Shown: positions 1 through 11,156 of the stretch, piece after piece
Layout of the letters: the number at the start of each line of letters is the position of its first letter
Numbering within the stretch: the stretch's first letter is position 1
Assembly (NCBI GenBank): GCA_035771165.1
Contig: JAWNZC010000345.1
Location: 1,596,001-1,660,000 of the forward strand
Reading direction: 5' to 3'
From: Paragorgia papillata
Lineage: Eukaryota > Cnidaria > Anthozoa > Scleralcyonacea > Coralliidae
Length of the DNA: 64,000 nucleotides
The notes under the pieces: generated by a model
Told to the model about the DNA's origin: nothing
The model's database searches: none
The model's input: only the letters and a program-made list of their open reading frames with translations
Program-made: the position numbers and the translations under genes

Positions 1-1385
1 AAGGCCAAGTGAATAGACTAGTAATGAGTTATATATGTACTATTTACAGAATGAGTGGCCATTCTGTATCGGTTAAAATGATGTTTCTGACCTGAAACTA
101 GCAAAACAACACATTTGGAATGATTCCCTCAACTTTCCTATTTTGGCAGTTTTGCCACATTCAAAATGTTGAAAAACGCTTATCTCGCCATTCTGAGTCG
201 AAAAAAGTTTTTTTCTGAAATAAGGCTTGAAATGCCAAATTATAGGTAAAAATGATATTTCTAAAACGATCTATTTCGTAAGTTCATTGGTGTGTTGATT
301 TTTCTAAAAAAAAATGACTAAGTCGAGAAAATCAAAGCTAAAGTTTATGTAAATCAAGAGGAATCTATATCACATATATAGACCCTCATTAAACATGGAT
401 TTTCTTTGTGTTGTCCTCATGAATAATTAATGAGTTTTAGAAGTTTCTAGATCCAAATTTTTTTTAAATTAACAAACATGATTTTTTCGGGGGAAAAAAT
501 ATTCCTTCTACAGAATTTAAAAAAAAAAATGGGGGTCACCAAAGTTTTTTTCGAGTTAAATTAGTTTGAAAGGTAATTGGCAGCCATTTTGAAACGTCAT
601 TGTTGCCATAGCAACAACTGTTGCTATTTATTTGGTAACAGTTTTTGATTGTCAGAATGTTTAACTATGCATAACATTTAGTTTTATTGTTTTACCGAAT
701 TGTTTATGCACGTGTTTTGGACTCTCAAACTTGTATTTTCCATTTTTCAAGAAACTGTATGGAGCCACCTTAACCCGTAATTGCTGCCTAGGATGTCTGA
801 GGGTTCCGCTCTACAGTGTAAATGTTTATTTGCACTGTTTGATTAATTAAATCTAACTATACAGACTGGGGTATACAGAACGGACACAAATTCTGTAAAT
901 TACTTCTAAAACGATCTGTCTGGTAAGTTCACTTGGCGTAGTAATTTTTCTAAAAAAAAACGTTGTCTAAGTCGAGAAAATCAAAGCTGAAGTTTATGTA
1001 AAGCAAGAGGAATCTATATCACATATATAGACCCTCATTAAACTTGGATTTTCTTTGTGTTCTCCTCATGAATTATTAATGAGTTATATATATATAAATC
1101 AGGCGGTTATTTTGTTGCATCAGGAGGTGAATTGGTCTTGAAATCATTATTTTTTTCAGAATGTTATATATATATATATATACGCTCACTACCCTTGTGG
1201 AAGTTTGAGCACTCTGTCTGGGCCCATGCGCACTTCACGCTATCTGAATGTATTTCAGCGATGCTGTCCCACATGCGGTTGTCACCGACGATCGCATGTG
1301 TATAAGTAATTGATGAAATTCATTCAGATTGTTCCAAGCTACACTGATGAGCTGTCGTACAGCGAAACACGGTGTCTGTAGATTG

Positions 1386-1434
<49 letters not shown>

Positions 1435-1513
1435 TATATATATATATATTTAAATCAGGTGGTTATTATGCATCAGGAGGTGAATTGGTCTTGAAATCAT
1501 TATTCTTTTTCAG
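1..1513. repeat. Intronic repeats upstream of the first visible TEFM exon
   Basis: No coding exon is visible. Two diverged direct copies of a roughly 180-bp unit lie at 259-437 and 904-1086; both contain CTCATGAAT(T/A)ATTAATGAG. The same motif recurs near 30,070, 50,245 and 63,410. The left edge (CTATTTACAGAATGAGTGGC) matches, inverted, the end of the element at 30.0-30.6 kb. A TA-dinucleotide tract fills 1389-1450. A copy of the exon's own 3' splice region lies at about 1095-1160. Confidence 0.6.
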
Positions 1514-4024
1514 AATGTATCCAGTTTGGTGTCCATTGATATAGGCCTTAATAATGCTGCTTTTGTACATATTGATCGAAACAAATACATTCATGATTGG
1601 AAGAGGATTTCAATTCCAGTTCCACGACCATACACTCCAGTAGATTGTAAAAAATCAGTGAGTAATAATGTGTTTATAAGCAAACTATATCATTGCTATA
1701 ACTAATGCAACAGCTGAGAAGCTACCGAAAATGGGAAAAATCTAGCCATATAAAAGTCGCCTGTTCTTGTTTTTTGGGGGTTTATTTATTTAAAGTGCCT
1801 ATGTCATCCTCAGGGACTTTACATATTTATACTAATTGGAACATTCTGAGAAGATTTGTAATATATCGTCTCAGGCGAAAATTTCATCTTCATGGATTTG
1901 TTTGCCGTTAAAGTTGACGGAAGTGACGTCAAAAGAGGAATCTGTAAAGTGGTTTTCATATAGACAAATTCCTCTTTCGACGTCACTTCCGTCAACTTTA
2001 ACGCAAAAAAATCCATGAAGATGAAATTTTTGCCTGAGAAGATATATTACAAATCTTCTCAGAATGTCCCAATTAGTATAAATATGTAAAGTCCCTGAGG
2101 ATGACATAGGCACTTTAATAAAACATAAAGCTCCGTGCGTATGTACTCTTATAAAGGCACGTTTGACGTCACTTGAACACGAAAGAAGTTGAGTAGAGGC
2201 ACGAGGCGATAGCCCGCGAGTGCCTTTACACTTCTTTCGTGTTCAAATGACGTCAAACGAACCTTTATAAGAGTACATATGCGCAGGAGCGATATGTTTT
2301 ATTTGTTTTATAAAATAATAATAAGAAGAAAAATCAAGCTAAGTGAGGTAGTTTTGGAACTTGGCGGGCTTTTTCGGCCAGCTGACGCCATTCTTCGCCA
2401 CTTTACGTCACTCATGATCTTTGTTCTCTTATAAATACACGGAGCCCAGCCAATCAGAGCGTGCGTAGAGGACACCTTATTTTATAAAAAAAAATAGCCA
2501 TTGCATTTTACAATTTAATTCCGTGAAAGATAAATTATACTTTTATGTACACCATTCGGAGTTTGGTAGATGATAGCGGGCTGCAGAAATACGGGACAAA
2601 CTACAGAAATGCAAATGCGAGGGTTTGTTTGTATTTTGACTGTAAAAGGTAATAATTGAGGTCAAGTTTTTGTCTAGCCAAAGTTCAACAGGTTTGCCAA
2701 ACCCACATGCCTCCACGCATTGTTGAATGCTTTCTTGAAAACGTAGTAGACTCAATCCTGGAAACCTTGATTGTATTTCTGGAAACGCTGAATGTATATC
2801 TGGAAACGCTGATGTATTCCTGGAAACGCTGAAACGCTAAATGTATTTCTGAAAACGCTGAATGTATTTCTGGAAACGCTGAATGTGTATCTGGAAACGC
2901 TGATGTATTTTTGGAAACGCTGAAACGCTAAATGTATTTCTGAAAAGGCTGAATGTATTTCTGGAAACGTTGAATGTATTTCTGGAAACGCTGAACATTT
3001 TCCTAGAAACGTAGAATCTATTTTTGGAAACGTTGAATACCTTCATGGAAACGCCATATATAGAGTCTATTGCTGAATATTTTCTTGTATCTTCTGGTAT
3101 CACCCAAGATATTGATAGAGCAGTATACGGTTCATCTCCGTAACAACGCTGGCGTTCGTTCTCCGTTGCTCGATGAAACACGTCAATTTAAAACCGCGGG
3201 AAAATCGGCATTTTGCTTACATAAGGAGAAGGTAATTTTTTATCAGCGAAATAAGGCTTGTTTTTTGTTGTTTTTGTGTCTGATTCTTTGTTATAAAGGA
3301 AATGGAGCACGTCAAACCACAAACCATTTCTTTTATAAGGTTTATAATCAGATAGAAAACAACGGAAAACGGGCTTTATTTCACTGATTAAAAATTGCTT
3401 TCTTCTTACGCAAGCAAAATGTTTTCCCGCGTTGAAAATTCCCGCGCTGCGTTGAAAATTCACGCACGGCAGCCAATCAGAAACGGCGTTATATTAAACT
3501 GATTTGGGGTGTTTTAGGTTCAAAATGTTGTGAACACCTTACCAGACGCAGATGTGTACATCATTGAACTACAAAGTCACCGAGCTTCAAGAGCTGACCC
3601 AGTTCTGTTTCCTTTCGTCCTTCACTTACGAATCGTCGAAGCGATGATCCATTGTTTATTGAAAGATAAACTGGTGTTCGATATCAATCCGCTGGTGACG
3701 GCAAGGTACTTTGGCCTGCCTACTGGGTTAAGAAAAAAGAAAGCTGCGGTTGATTTGGTTTCGTTTATGATGAAAAAAACAGAGAACGTTCAGTTGATGG
3801 AGGAATCGCCCGATGTTTATTTCGAGAAAGCGACGAAGATTGAAGGCAGTAAAGAAACGGTGTCGACCTTATTTGGCGCTGCGGCCATGAGTGGGCATGA
3901 ATTTGATAAATGGCGTGCTGAAATTTCGGACGAGTTTCTCGAGTATTTTATGTCGCAGAAGAAGAAGGACGATCTTAGTGATTGCCTTCTTCAAGCTTTA
4001 GCATTTTTAGACCTCGCTTTCTAG
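1514..4024 (+). CDS. TEFM: Mitochondrial transcription elongation factor (TEFM-like), last two coding exons
   Basis: Two coding exons are visible: 1514-1657 (acceptor cag, donor gtgagt) and 3518-4024 (acceptor ttttag, stop TAG). They join in phase 0 and give 216 C-terminal residues; the 5' exons lie left of the window. The protein has a RuvC/RNase H-like fold pattern: a first strand reading SLVSIDIGLNN, then DADVYIIELQ, a helix LHLRIVEAMIHCLL, and a C-terminal SDCLLQALAFLDLAF. Order and spacing match vertebrate TEFM, which holds mitochondrial RNA polymerase in a processive state and has a nuclease-like domain thought to be inactive. Unlike human TEFM as I remember it, this copy has an Asp on the first strand (SIDIG), together with the Glu of YIIE and the Asp of SDCLLQ. 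A bona fide organellar resolvase is the alternative. The downstream DNA is a transposon that starts about 20 bp after the stop. Confidence 0.8.
1790..2118. mobile_element. TTAA-flanked foldback element (piggyBac-like MITE)
   Basis: Near-perfect inverted arms of about 150 bp begin TTAAAGTGCCTATGTCATCC and end with the reverse complement, so TTAA stands at both ends. It lies in the TEFM intron. No coding content. The terminal TTAAAGTGCCTAT is shared with the element at 4,108-4,656. Confidence 0.8.
2122..2455. mobile_element. Foldback repeat, family with a second copy at 50.87-51.18 kb
   Basis: Inverted arms (ACTCTTATAAAGG, GACGTCA, GAACACGAAAGAAGTT) pair across a short centre. They are followed by a non-palindromic tail with ACGTCACTCATGATCTTTG and ending in CGGAGCCCAGCC. 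The same order occurs at 50,872-51,184. Confidence 0.65.
2757..3055. repeat. Minisatellite, unit about 21-22 bp
   Basis: Imperfect tandem copies of a unit like TTTCTGGAAACGCTGAATGTA, about 14 copies with variants. It lies in the last TEFM intron. Confidence 0.85.
3197..3434. mobile_element. Imperfect foldback element in the last TEFM intron
   Basis: Arms CGGGAAAATCGGCATTTTGC and GCAAAATGTTTTCCCGCG are inverted, with diverged pairing inside. It ends about 80 bp before the terminal TEFM exon. Confidence 0.5.
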
Positions 4025-4044
4025 GAAAACTCAGGCTCTGTTTA

Positions 4045-4835
4045 CTACTCAAACCAGTAGAGCGAGACATAGACGACGTTTTCATCGCTGCCGAAGCGAC
4101 AGTTTCGTTAAAGTGCCTATAACCCCTAGAATTTTTTTAGTTTTCCAAGTAGTAGATCCAAAATTAGCTGAATAGTTCTTTTATAGTTTTTGATTTGGTC
4201 CTTTCGTTTCGAAGATATTGACATTTAAGTACCGCTATTAGCAAGAAAAAAACGCAAATTAAAGAGAACTGGGACGAGCAACGCGATGACGTAGCTTAAG
4301 GGACGCAAGTGAAATTCCTTTCGTCAAGTCGGATTCGTTAGAACACCCAAAAACAACACATCTATCTGGCATTTTTTTCGCTTCGATGACAGTGTATACA
4401 ACACTGCAACAGAACCAACACTGTCACTGAGAAAATTCCGTCCCTTAAGCTACGTCACATCATGTAGGTACCAGGCTCTTTGCAATTTGCAGAAATTTCT
4501 AGCGGGATATTCAAAATAGCGACTTCTTGCAATATTTGAAGCGAGATATCTTCGAAACGAATGGACCAAATTAAAAACTGTAAAAGAACTATTCAGCTAA
4601 TTTTGGCTCTACTACTTGGAAAACTAAAAAAATGCTAGGGGTTATAGGCACTTTAACCGCAGATCAATTTCAAAGCAATCACGAGGTGTATTCTTATGTA
4701 CCAAGTGATAGCTTGTTTACGAGTTAATTGGATGTTTATCACGTGGTACATGAGACTACACCTCGTGATTGCTTTGAAATTGATCCGCGGTTAATAAAAC
4801 TGACACTTCGGAAGCGATAAAGAAATCATCCTATG
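4045..4835. mobile_element. TA-flanked MITE split by a TTAA element, 3' flank of TEFM
   Basis: The left terminus CTACTCAAACCAGTAGAGCG follows TA. The outer element equals the uninterrupted copy at 16,811-17,080 but is opened at TTAA by the insert 4,108-4,656. The right terminus is lost near 4,835. It begins about 20 bp after the TEFM stop, so it probably forms much of the 3' UTR. Confidence 0.8.
4108..4656. mobile_element. TTAA-flanked foldback (piggyBac-like) nested in a MITE
   Basis: It starts TTAAAGTGCCTATAACCCC and ends with the inverted sequence plus TTAA. Long inverted arms (AGTTTTCCAAGTAGTAGA, GAATAGTTCTTTTA) are present. The matching site in the other copy of the host repeat has a single TTAA (16,874-16,877). 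Confidence 0.85.
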
Positions 4836-4892
4836 TTTCGAATGCCTCAGCGAGGCCGAAAATTGTTTGTTTGGTAAACGATCGATCCAAGT

Positions 4893-5345
4893 ATTGTGTC
4901 TATAAACTCAAATAAGATATTACTGATATGGATTCTATATAACGTGAATAGTTGAATGCCAAAATATTTTTTAATTTGAACTTTTATTTGTTGTTATATT
5001 GAGGTTTGTATTTCCAATTAAAATGGTATAATAAGCATGACGTCATTTGTGTGTGTGTTTTTCTTTTCTTATGATAAACCGCTTGAAGATTTTAATAAAA
5101 AAAATGATAAAATACAGAATATACTATTCAAGTATGCCATTAACATGTGAATTGGGTAATATTTCTGCTGTTACGGAACACTGCGTATGCAAATTATGCC
5201 TACATAGACGTCATGCTCATTACCATTTTGGAATACAAACCTCAATATAACAACAAATAAAAGTTCAAATCAAAAAAATATTTTGGCATCCAACTATACA
5301 AATTAAATGCAGTAATATCATATTTGGGTTCATAAGCACGGAATA
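4893..5345. mobile_element. Long foldback element
   Basis: The left arm (about 4,893-5,040) and right arm (5,209-5,345) are inverted copies; both contain TTGTTGTTATATTGAGGTTT or its complement and end near ATGACGTC. The spacer is non-coding, with a small meaningless reading frame. Confidence 0.7.
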
Positions 5346-5394
5346 GAAAATGTTCGACCGTGTCTATATAGCCTGATGCAAACACGAGAGTGAG

Positions 5395-5900
5395 TTGGGA
5401 GAATTTGAACTAGTTTATGTGAACCCGGGTTTGGGGTTTGGGGGGGGGCGAGAACCTCGGTCTCCTAGGGGGTCCGGGGCATGCCCCCCGGAAAATTTTG
5501 GATTTCTAGGGTCTCTGAAACACTATTCCCTGCATTTTGAGGCAAGTATTTAAGAGTGATCTGAAAGCCTTAAATTACATAATTTTGTTAAAATCAAACC
5601 AGAACATAGAATGATACGCATCAGAATATCTTTAGATTTATTTATAAACAAGTCGTAAATGTAAAACCAAGTTGGAGTCATTTTGTATTGACCCTTAGTA
5701 TTGTAATTTATAGCATATGCATGCCTGCAATATATATAGCACATCATTGTCTACTCACTTGGCCTTAAAACAACTGTAGCCTCCCCCCCCCCCACCCTAC
5801 AAGTTTCTCCACGGATTTAAACTTTTCATGAGAACGGTCTTGGAGACCATTGGGCGGGACCGCCCCCCCCCCCCCCCCCCTTGGCTACGCCACTGCAAAC
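5395..5900. mobile_element. C-rich interspersed repeat, longest copy
   Basis: It has a G-run near 5,440, GAGAACCTCGGTCTCCTAGG, TTCCCTGCATTTTGAGGCAA, and C-runs near 5,780 and 5,865, ending GGCTACGCCACTG. Related copies: 8,340-8,470 (partial), 22,330-22,680, 50,595-50,705 (partial) and 52,575-52,944. The superfamily is not recognised. Confidence 0.6.
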
Positions 5901-6120
5901 AGTTCAATTCGAGAACAAAGATATGTGTTGGAAAGAAACACTTAAGTCGCTGTGACACTGGTAAACTATTGTCTTTCGGCATGCGTGGTGAACACGCACA
6001 ACAACGAATGATTAGAAGGAAAGATAATGGATCTATAATGATAATAAGTCGCCCCCGACTATCGTCATAACACCGCATTCATTCACTTCAGTCACGACTG
6101 TACTTTTTGGCATAGGAGAA

Positions 6121-6146
6121 CAGTTAATAGTATATACTATTAACTG
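6121..6146. repeat. 26-bp perfect palindrome
   Basis: CAGTTAATAGTAT is followed directly by its exact reverse complement, with no spacer. No surrounding element was defined. Confidence 0.85.
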
Positions 6147-6697
6147 AATTAGAACTACTGTTTGAAGCTAAAGCATAACAGGAACATAAGTTCAACAAAC
6201 TAGGAAAAACTAACAAAAATTTGCTTGTTTGAAAATCATTAGCATATAAGGTACACTTCCAAAAATTGTTGTGTTTTTTTACCAGTAATTAGGTTTAGGA
6301 ATCTTAATGGTCGCAACCTGTTTGTTATCGGTATGGGAATCTTGGAGAACACAATTACACTGAGTAAATGCAGTTTAATTTTTTAACAATGTATCCCGAA
6401 ATTATTTTGATCCCGAAAATAATTATTGATCCCGAAAGCATTTGGCATAAAGACAAAATTTAGATTTTAAATTAAATTTAACTCGATCTATATAACTGCA
6501 CGTATACTCCCCAGTTTTAACATGCAACTATAAATAGCTGATGAAATATCTCCCAAATCGAGCTATGATATACGGCTTTACCTTTGGGAACTCTTGTCCA
6601 TGCATATAATTGCAGCATACTTATATAACTGATTTAACTGCTGAGCTAGTCAGCTTGGCATGTTATTGTTATTTATAGTTTACATGAGCCGGGCTAG

Positions 6698-6915
6698 TCA
6701 CGCGATTGATTAGGATCTCACTGTGGTTTTAAAACTTGCATAAACTAAATTTACAAAGAAGAGTTGGTTTAGTTTAGATGTAAACAAATCTTAACATTAA
6801 TTCAAATCTCCTCTTTCGGCCGAGGAAAGATTCTAATCAATCGCGTGAGCCCTGCGCCGCAGACGACTAAACCCCGGTATAGTACTATACCGGGGTTTAG
6901 TCGTCTGTGGCGCAG
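6698..6915. mobile_element. MITE remnant followed by a 64-bp near-perfect palindrome
   Basis: Inverted ends GTCACGCGATTGATTAGGAT and the complement close at about 6,849. Directly after, 6,852-6,915 pairs CTGCGCCGCAGACGAC with GTCGTCTGTGGCGCAG around AGTACT, with one visible mismatch. The same end sequence GTCTGCGGCGCAGGCTA appears once near 31,942. Confidence 0.65.
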
Positions 6916-7284
6916 GCTAGGTTACTGGCCGTGCTAGCGCAGTCTTATACAAAAAAATTAGGTTTTTCCACTTTTTCAAATATCTGCTAAATCAATTCTC
7001 TATATGTTTCTTTTTATATTGCAAATTTTGATTTTTCACAGTTTACACTGCAAAGTGTCAAATTCTCAAAAAAAAAACTTTTCGACGAAATTTGCATTTC
7101 AAGGTGGTTTGGGTCTTAAAAATTTAATTTATAAAACAGAATACTAAAAACGTACATATTTCGTTGACTTTATCAGCATGAAGTCGACATTTATCTGTGA
7201 CGTGAATGTGCTTATTCGCTTGTTCGCTTGTCATGAACTAAGGCAGTGGCTGAGATATGAAGGTCACTAAATTGACAATTCTTA

Positions 7285-7675
7285 AGCCCTAATCAAACGA
7301 GAACGCAAGTCATCGCAAGTTGGCAGTCAGAATTTCTGTGGCGGTCGTCGAACTCCCCAAATTAACAAAATAAAGGTTTCATGAGTGTTTTAAACAAGTT
7401 TTAACTTTGTCACGGCACGTGATATTTTCGGGAAACTATTCAGAGTGGCTGGCTGAGATAGCGTGACTGCCAACTTGCGATGACTTGCGTTCTCGTTTGA
7501 TTCTCAGCCAGCCGCTCTGAATAGTTTCCCGAAAATATCATGTACCGTGACAAAGTTAAAACTTGTTTAAAACACTCATGAAACCTTTATTTTGTTAATT
7601 TGGGTGTTCGAACGACCGCCACAGAAATTCTGACTGCCAACTTGCGATGACTTGCGTTCTCGTTTGATTAGGGCT
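7285..7675. mobile_element. PIF/Harbinger-like MITE, composite copy
   Basis: Termini AGCCCTAATC/GATTAGGGCT are flanked by TTA on both sides. It is made of one inverted copy plus one truncated forward copy head to head. Internal blocks include GAACGCAAGTCATCGCAAGT and AAAACTTGTTTAAAACACTC. Confidence 0.85.
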
Positions 7676-7676
7676 T

Positions 7677-8339
7677 TAGTTAGAAATTCCATAACCACAT
7701 GAAAATCTGTGAACTCGCTTTCTCAGAAACACAAAATACATGTTATAAACTGGTAATCATTTTCTCACGCTTTTGTCAGTCTCGTTTTAACAAGAAGCAA
7801 TGTGGCAGTTAAACAGGTTACATTTTTTGATGATTTTCTTTTCTGGCAACGAAACGTTCAGTGCGATTTCATCTCATAACAAGAATATTCAAGAATATTC
7901 TCCACACTTCGCGGTTTAGTTTGATATAAGATTTGGGTCGGGTACTTCTTCAGACAACGAGATATTCAGAGAAACGGGAATTGTTTACACCGCAGTGAGA
8001 TTGACGAACTGTTATGAAATTGACAACCAAGATCAATATATTAATCAGGGGGAGCAGTAAACTGTGTTAATGTTCAGTTAAACTGTTAATCGTATCAAAA
8101 CCAGCCCTATAGAGACTCAGTCGTTTATTTAACTTAGCAGCAATATTTCATCAAGGATAGGAAGGAAGAAAATCAATGGACTAAATAAAAACATTACGCT
8201 ACTTGCGTTTTATTCCACAGATAGGAACACCAATAACATATATAGAGCCCATCACAACCCTGAAAACTACTCTCGAATGGCATTATGGATACACTTTTTG
8301 AAAATTCAACATGGACCTTCCCCAATTCTTCAAACATAG
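7677..8339. other. No feature seen
   Basis: AT-rich sequence without a convincing reading frame, splice pattern or clear repeat. Confidence 0.5.
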
Positions 8340-8470
8340 GATCTTGGGTTGGGGGGGGGGGGGGGGGCGAGAACCTCGGTCTCCTAGGGGGTCCGAGCCA
8401 TGTCCCCCGGAAAATTTTGGATTTCGATTCTAGGGTCTCTGAAACACTATTTCCTGCATTTTGAGGCAGT
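8340..8470. mobile_element. Partial C-rich interspersed repeat
   Basis: A G-run, then CGAGAACCTCGGTCTCCTAG and TTTCCTGCATTTTGAGGCA, as in the 5.4 kb copy. The rest of the element is missing. Confidence 0.6.
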
Positions 8471-8759
8471 TACAGTCGCTTACCTGTGGAGGTAATTAAT
8501 TAATGCTAAATCAATTGCTGAATATAAATCATTTATTTAATATTACTAACCTTAACGTGAATGTGTATAATATTATTAATTAATTATGTATTATTTTTAT
8601 TTTTATTAGTTATCTTGTATTAGTTAGTTTATACACGGCTCCAGGGAAGAGCACATTGTGTGAATTGGACTCCGTGTTCTAAATAAAGTCTTAATAATAA
8701 TAAAGTACACACGCGCGGCAAAATGCGATCTATTTGTTAAGTATTTGACGGCTAACTGT

Positions 8760-9215
8760 TACCGTAAAGTTCCGAAAGTAGCGACCCCCCCAAAAGTAAC
8801 GGTAAACTGGACGGCTCTTACTCTCTTAGTAAATCCCGATAATAGCGATCCCCCGAAAGTAGCGATCCCCCGAAAGTATAGTAATACACACAAATAAATC
8901 CTGTTTTAGCAACAATTGTTGATAGTAATTTGCGTCTTTTATATAGGAGATAGAGCGTGTACTGGTGTAAAAGATAATGAGTTTAGCACCCCTAAAGTAG
9001 CGATCCCCCGAAAGTAGTAATACACACAAATAAATCCTGTTTTAGCATCAAATGCCAACAATTGTTGATAGTAATTTGCGTCTTTTATATAGGAGATAGA
9101 GCGTGTACCGGTCGGTGTAAAAGATAACGATTTTAGCAACCCTGAAGTAGCGACCCCCCAAAAGTAGCGACCCCTAATTAAAGACTGCTAATTCCGAAAG
9201 TAACGAGGGTCGTTG
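8760..9215. repeat. Locally duplicated repeat with CGAAAGTAGCGA motifs
   Basis: A unit of about 125 bp (AATACACACAAATAAATCCT through GGAGATAGAGCGTGTAC) occurs twice in tandem (about 8,880-8,990 and 9,015-9,125). Copies of CCCCCGAAAGTAGCGA stand between and around them; one inverted copy lies near 9,190. Confidence 0.7.
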
Positions 9216-9332
9216 CTTTCAGAAATTTAAGCGCTAATCAAACGAGGACGCATGCCAAGTCATCGCAAGTTGGCAGTCACAAATTTCTGTGGCGGTCGTT
9301 CGAACACCCAAATTAACAAAATAAGGGCTTAA

Positions 9333-9556
9333 AGCCCGAATCAAACGAGAACGCAAGTCATCGCAAGTTGGCAGTCACGCTATCTCAGCCAGCCGCTCTG
9401 AATAGTTTCCCGAAAATATCATGTACCGTGACAAAGTTAAAACTTGTTTAAAACACTCATGAAACCTTTATTTTGTTAATTTGGGTGTTCGAACGACCGC
9501 CAAAGAAATTCTGACTGCCAACTTGCGATGACTTGCGTTCTCGTTTGATTAGGGCT
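9333..9556. mobile_element. PIF/Harbinger-like MITE, full copy next to a partial copy
   Basis: About 224 bp, flanked by TAA on both sides, starting AGCCCGAATC and ending GATTAGGGCT. A partial inverted copy precedes it (about 9,230-9,329). Confidence 0.85.
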
Positions 9557-9923
9557 TAACGGTATATAAATATTCTCGGCTTTATAAACATATTACACAA
9601 GACGAAATTGCTATAAATGAATTCCGAGAATTTATCTTACAAGATCAAGACATCTTGACGATAACTCGTCGTCTTAAAATCACCAAAAATGGACGAAATT
9701 CGCGATTTTAAAAATATGACGGGAACAAGATCTAGAAATTTTTGCTGTCGTGATTCGCGAAATGAGATTGAACAACGGGATTCGGAATTTCTAAATAACG
9801 AAGACGTTGGTCGGGATTGGATCAGCTAACCAAACTGGTTGAGGTACGGGAAGGCTAGCCGCTAGCAAATATCGAGCGTGATTCGGGATTTAACCTCTTG
9901 ACTACCAGGGGTCTTCCCTTGAC

Positions 9924-11034
9924 TAGCCTGCGAGCCGGCTCTTGGGTAGAGCGGGAGGTGAAATATAGAGCCTGCACGCATAGCTATCAAATTTGAGTGG
10001 CGCCCCTTCTAACGGGTTGTCAAAAGCGACCAATCACAAACCAGACACGCAATGTAAACAAAGAAAACGGTTTTACTTCCTCGCCAGACTAATACGCTAA
10101 TGAAATATTATTTGGAACAGTGGTTCGCACATTTTGGACAGAATAACAAGTTTTATAAAACGCAGAATCTTGAACTCTACATCAAATGAAAGGTCATTCA
10201 ACATATAACAACATACGTACACAATATATTTCAACGATGAGTAGTTCTGAAATTACTAGTCATCTTGTTCCACAAATGACAAGATAATGATATGCCGTAT
10301 AGCCGCCGTGCCACTTCGGTACGTCCTGTCTGACTTTTTCCTATCTCTATATATTTTCACATATCGAGTGGAAGAACTGAAAAGAAGGAGCCGGAGTCTT
10401 TCAGACTTTAACTTTGCCTGGCCATAGGAACTTCAGTCATATAAATAATCGTATCCCGAGAGCTACAGGCCGGTACAAAAAGCTGTGTGTATTGCAGGCG
10501 AATGGTGTTTCGAACCTTATCGTTTGTTTTATAGATAATATTTTCTCAATAGTGGCGAAGTTGTCCTTTGATACCAAAGTTTCAATTAATTGACTTATCC
10601 ATGAGAGGACGATTTGCTTTCACACTATACTAAAGTGTTTAACAACCGTGGCAAAGGGAAAAGGTGGTGAAATTTTTGGAACGAATCTGAAACGCTGACA
10701 TTTCAAGCAAGGACTCCCCTCGAAACGTCAGTATTTCGTTTCAAAACGATTCGGGTCTATCGATCTGGGTCTATCCTAATAAATATGATTTTAATACGGT
10801 TTGTACAACCCTTGATAAATGATCAAAGATATTAAAAATATTTACCTGATGGAAATATCTTTCAGACACAAATGCGCTTAATATTTTACAAATTACCAGC
10901 AGTCTATTAATATATGGTTGTACGTCAACAATCAGCATCTCGTCCAATCAGTGAGCTGCGTCCCAATTTGGAACGCTACTACTTCCTTCTCCTCCTCTCC
11001 CCAATTCCCCAAAGGAGAGCCGGCTCGCAGGCTA
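9924..11034. mobile_element. 1.1-kb non-autonomous element with 9-bp target duplication (MULE-like)
   Basis: The 19-bp terminal inverted repeat TAGCCTGCGAGCCGGCTCT is exact at both ends. TCCCTTGAC flanks it directly at 9,915-9,923 and 11,035-11,043. A 9-bp duplication is typical of Mutator-like elements. No transposase frame is visible, so it is non-autonomous. Confidence 0.85.
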
Positions 11035-11156
11035 TCCCTTGACGAGTAAAATCAGTCTGGCCAGAGTAAAATCAGTCTGGCCAGAGTAAAATGTTTTTTT
11101 AACCCCTTGAGTTGACTAGTAAAATCGTCTGGCGTTAAACCCTTACTAAAATACTA

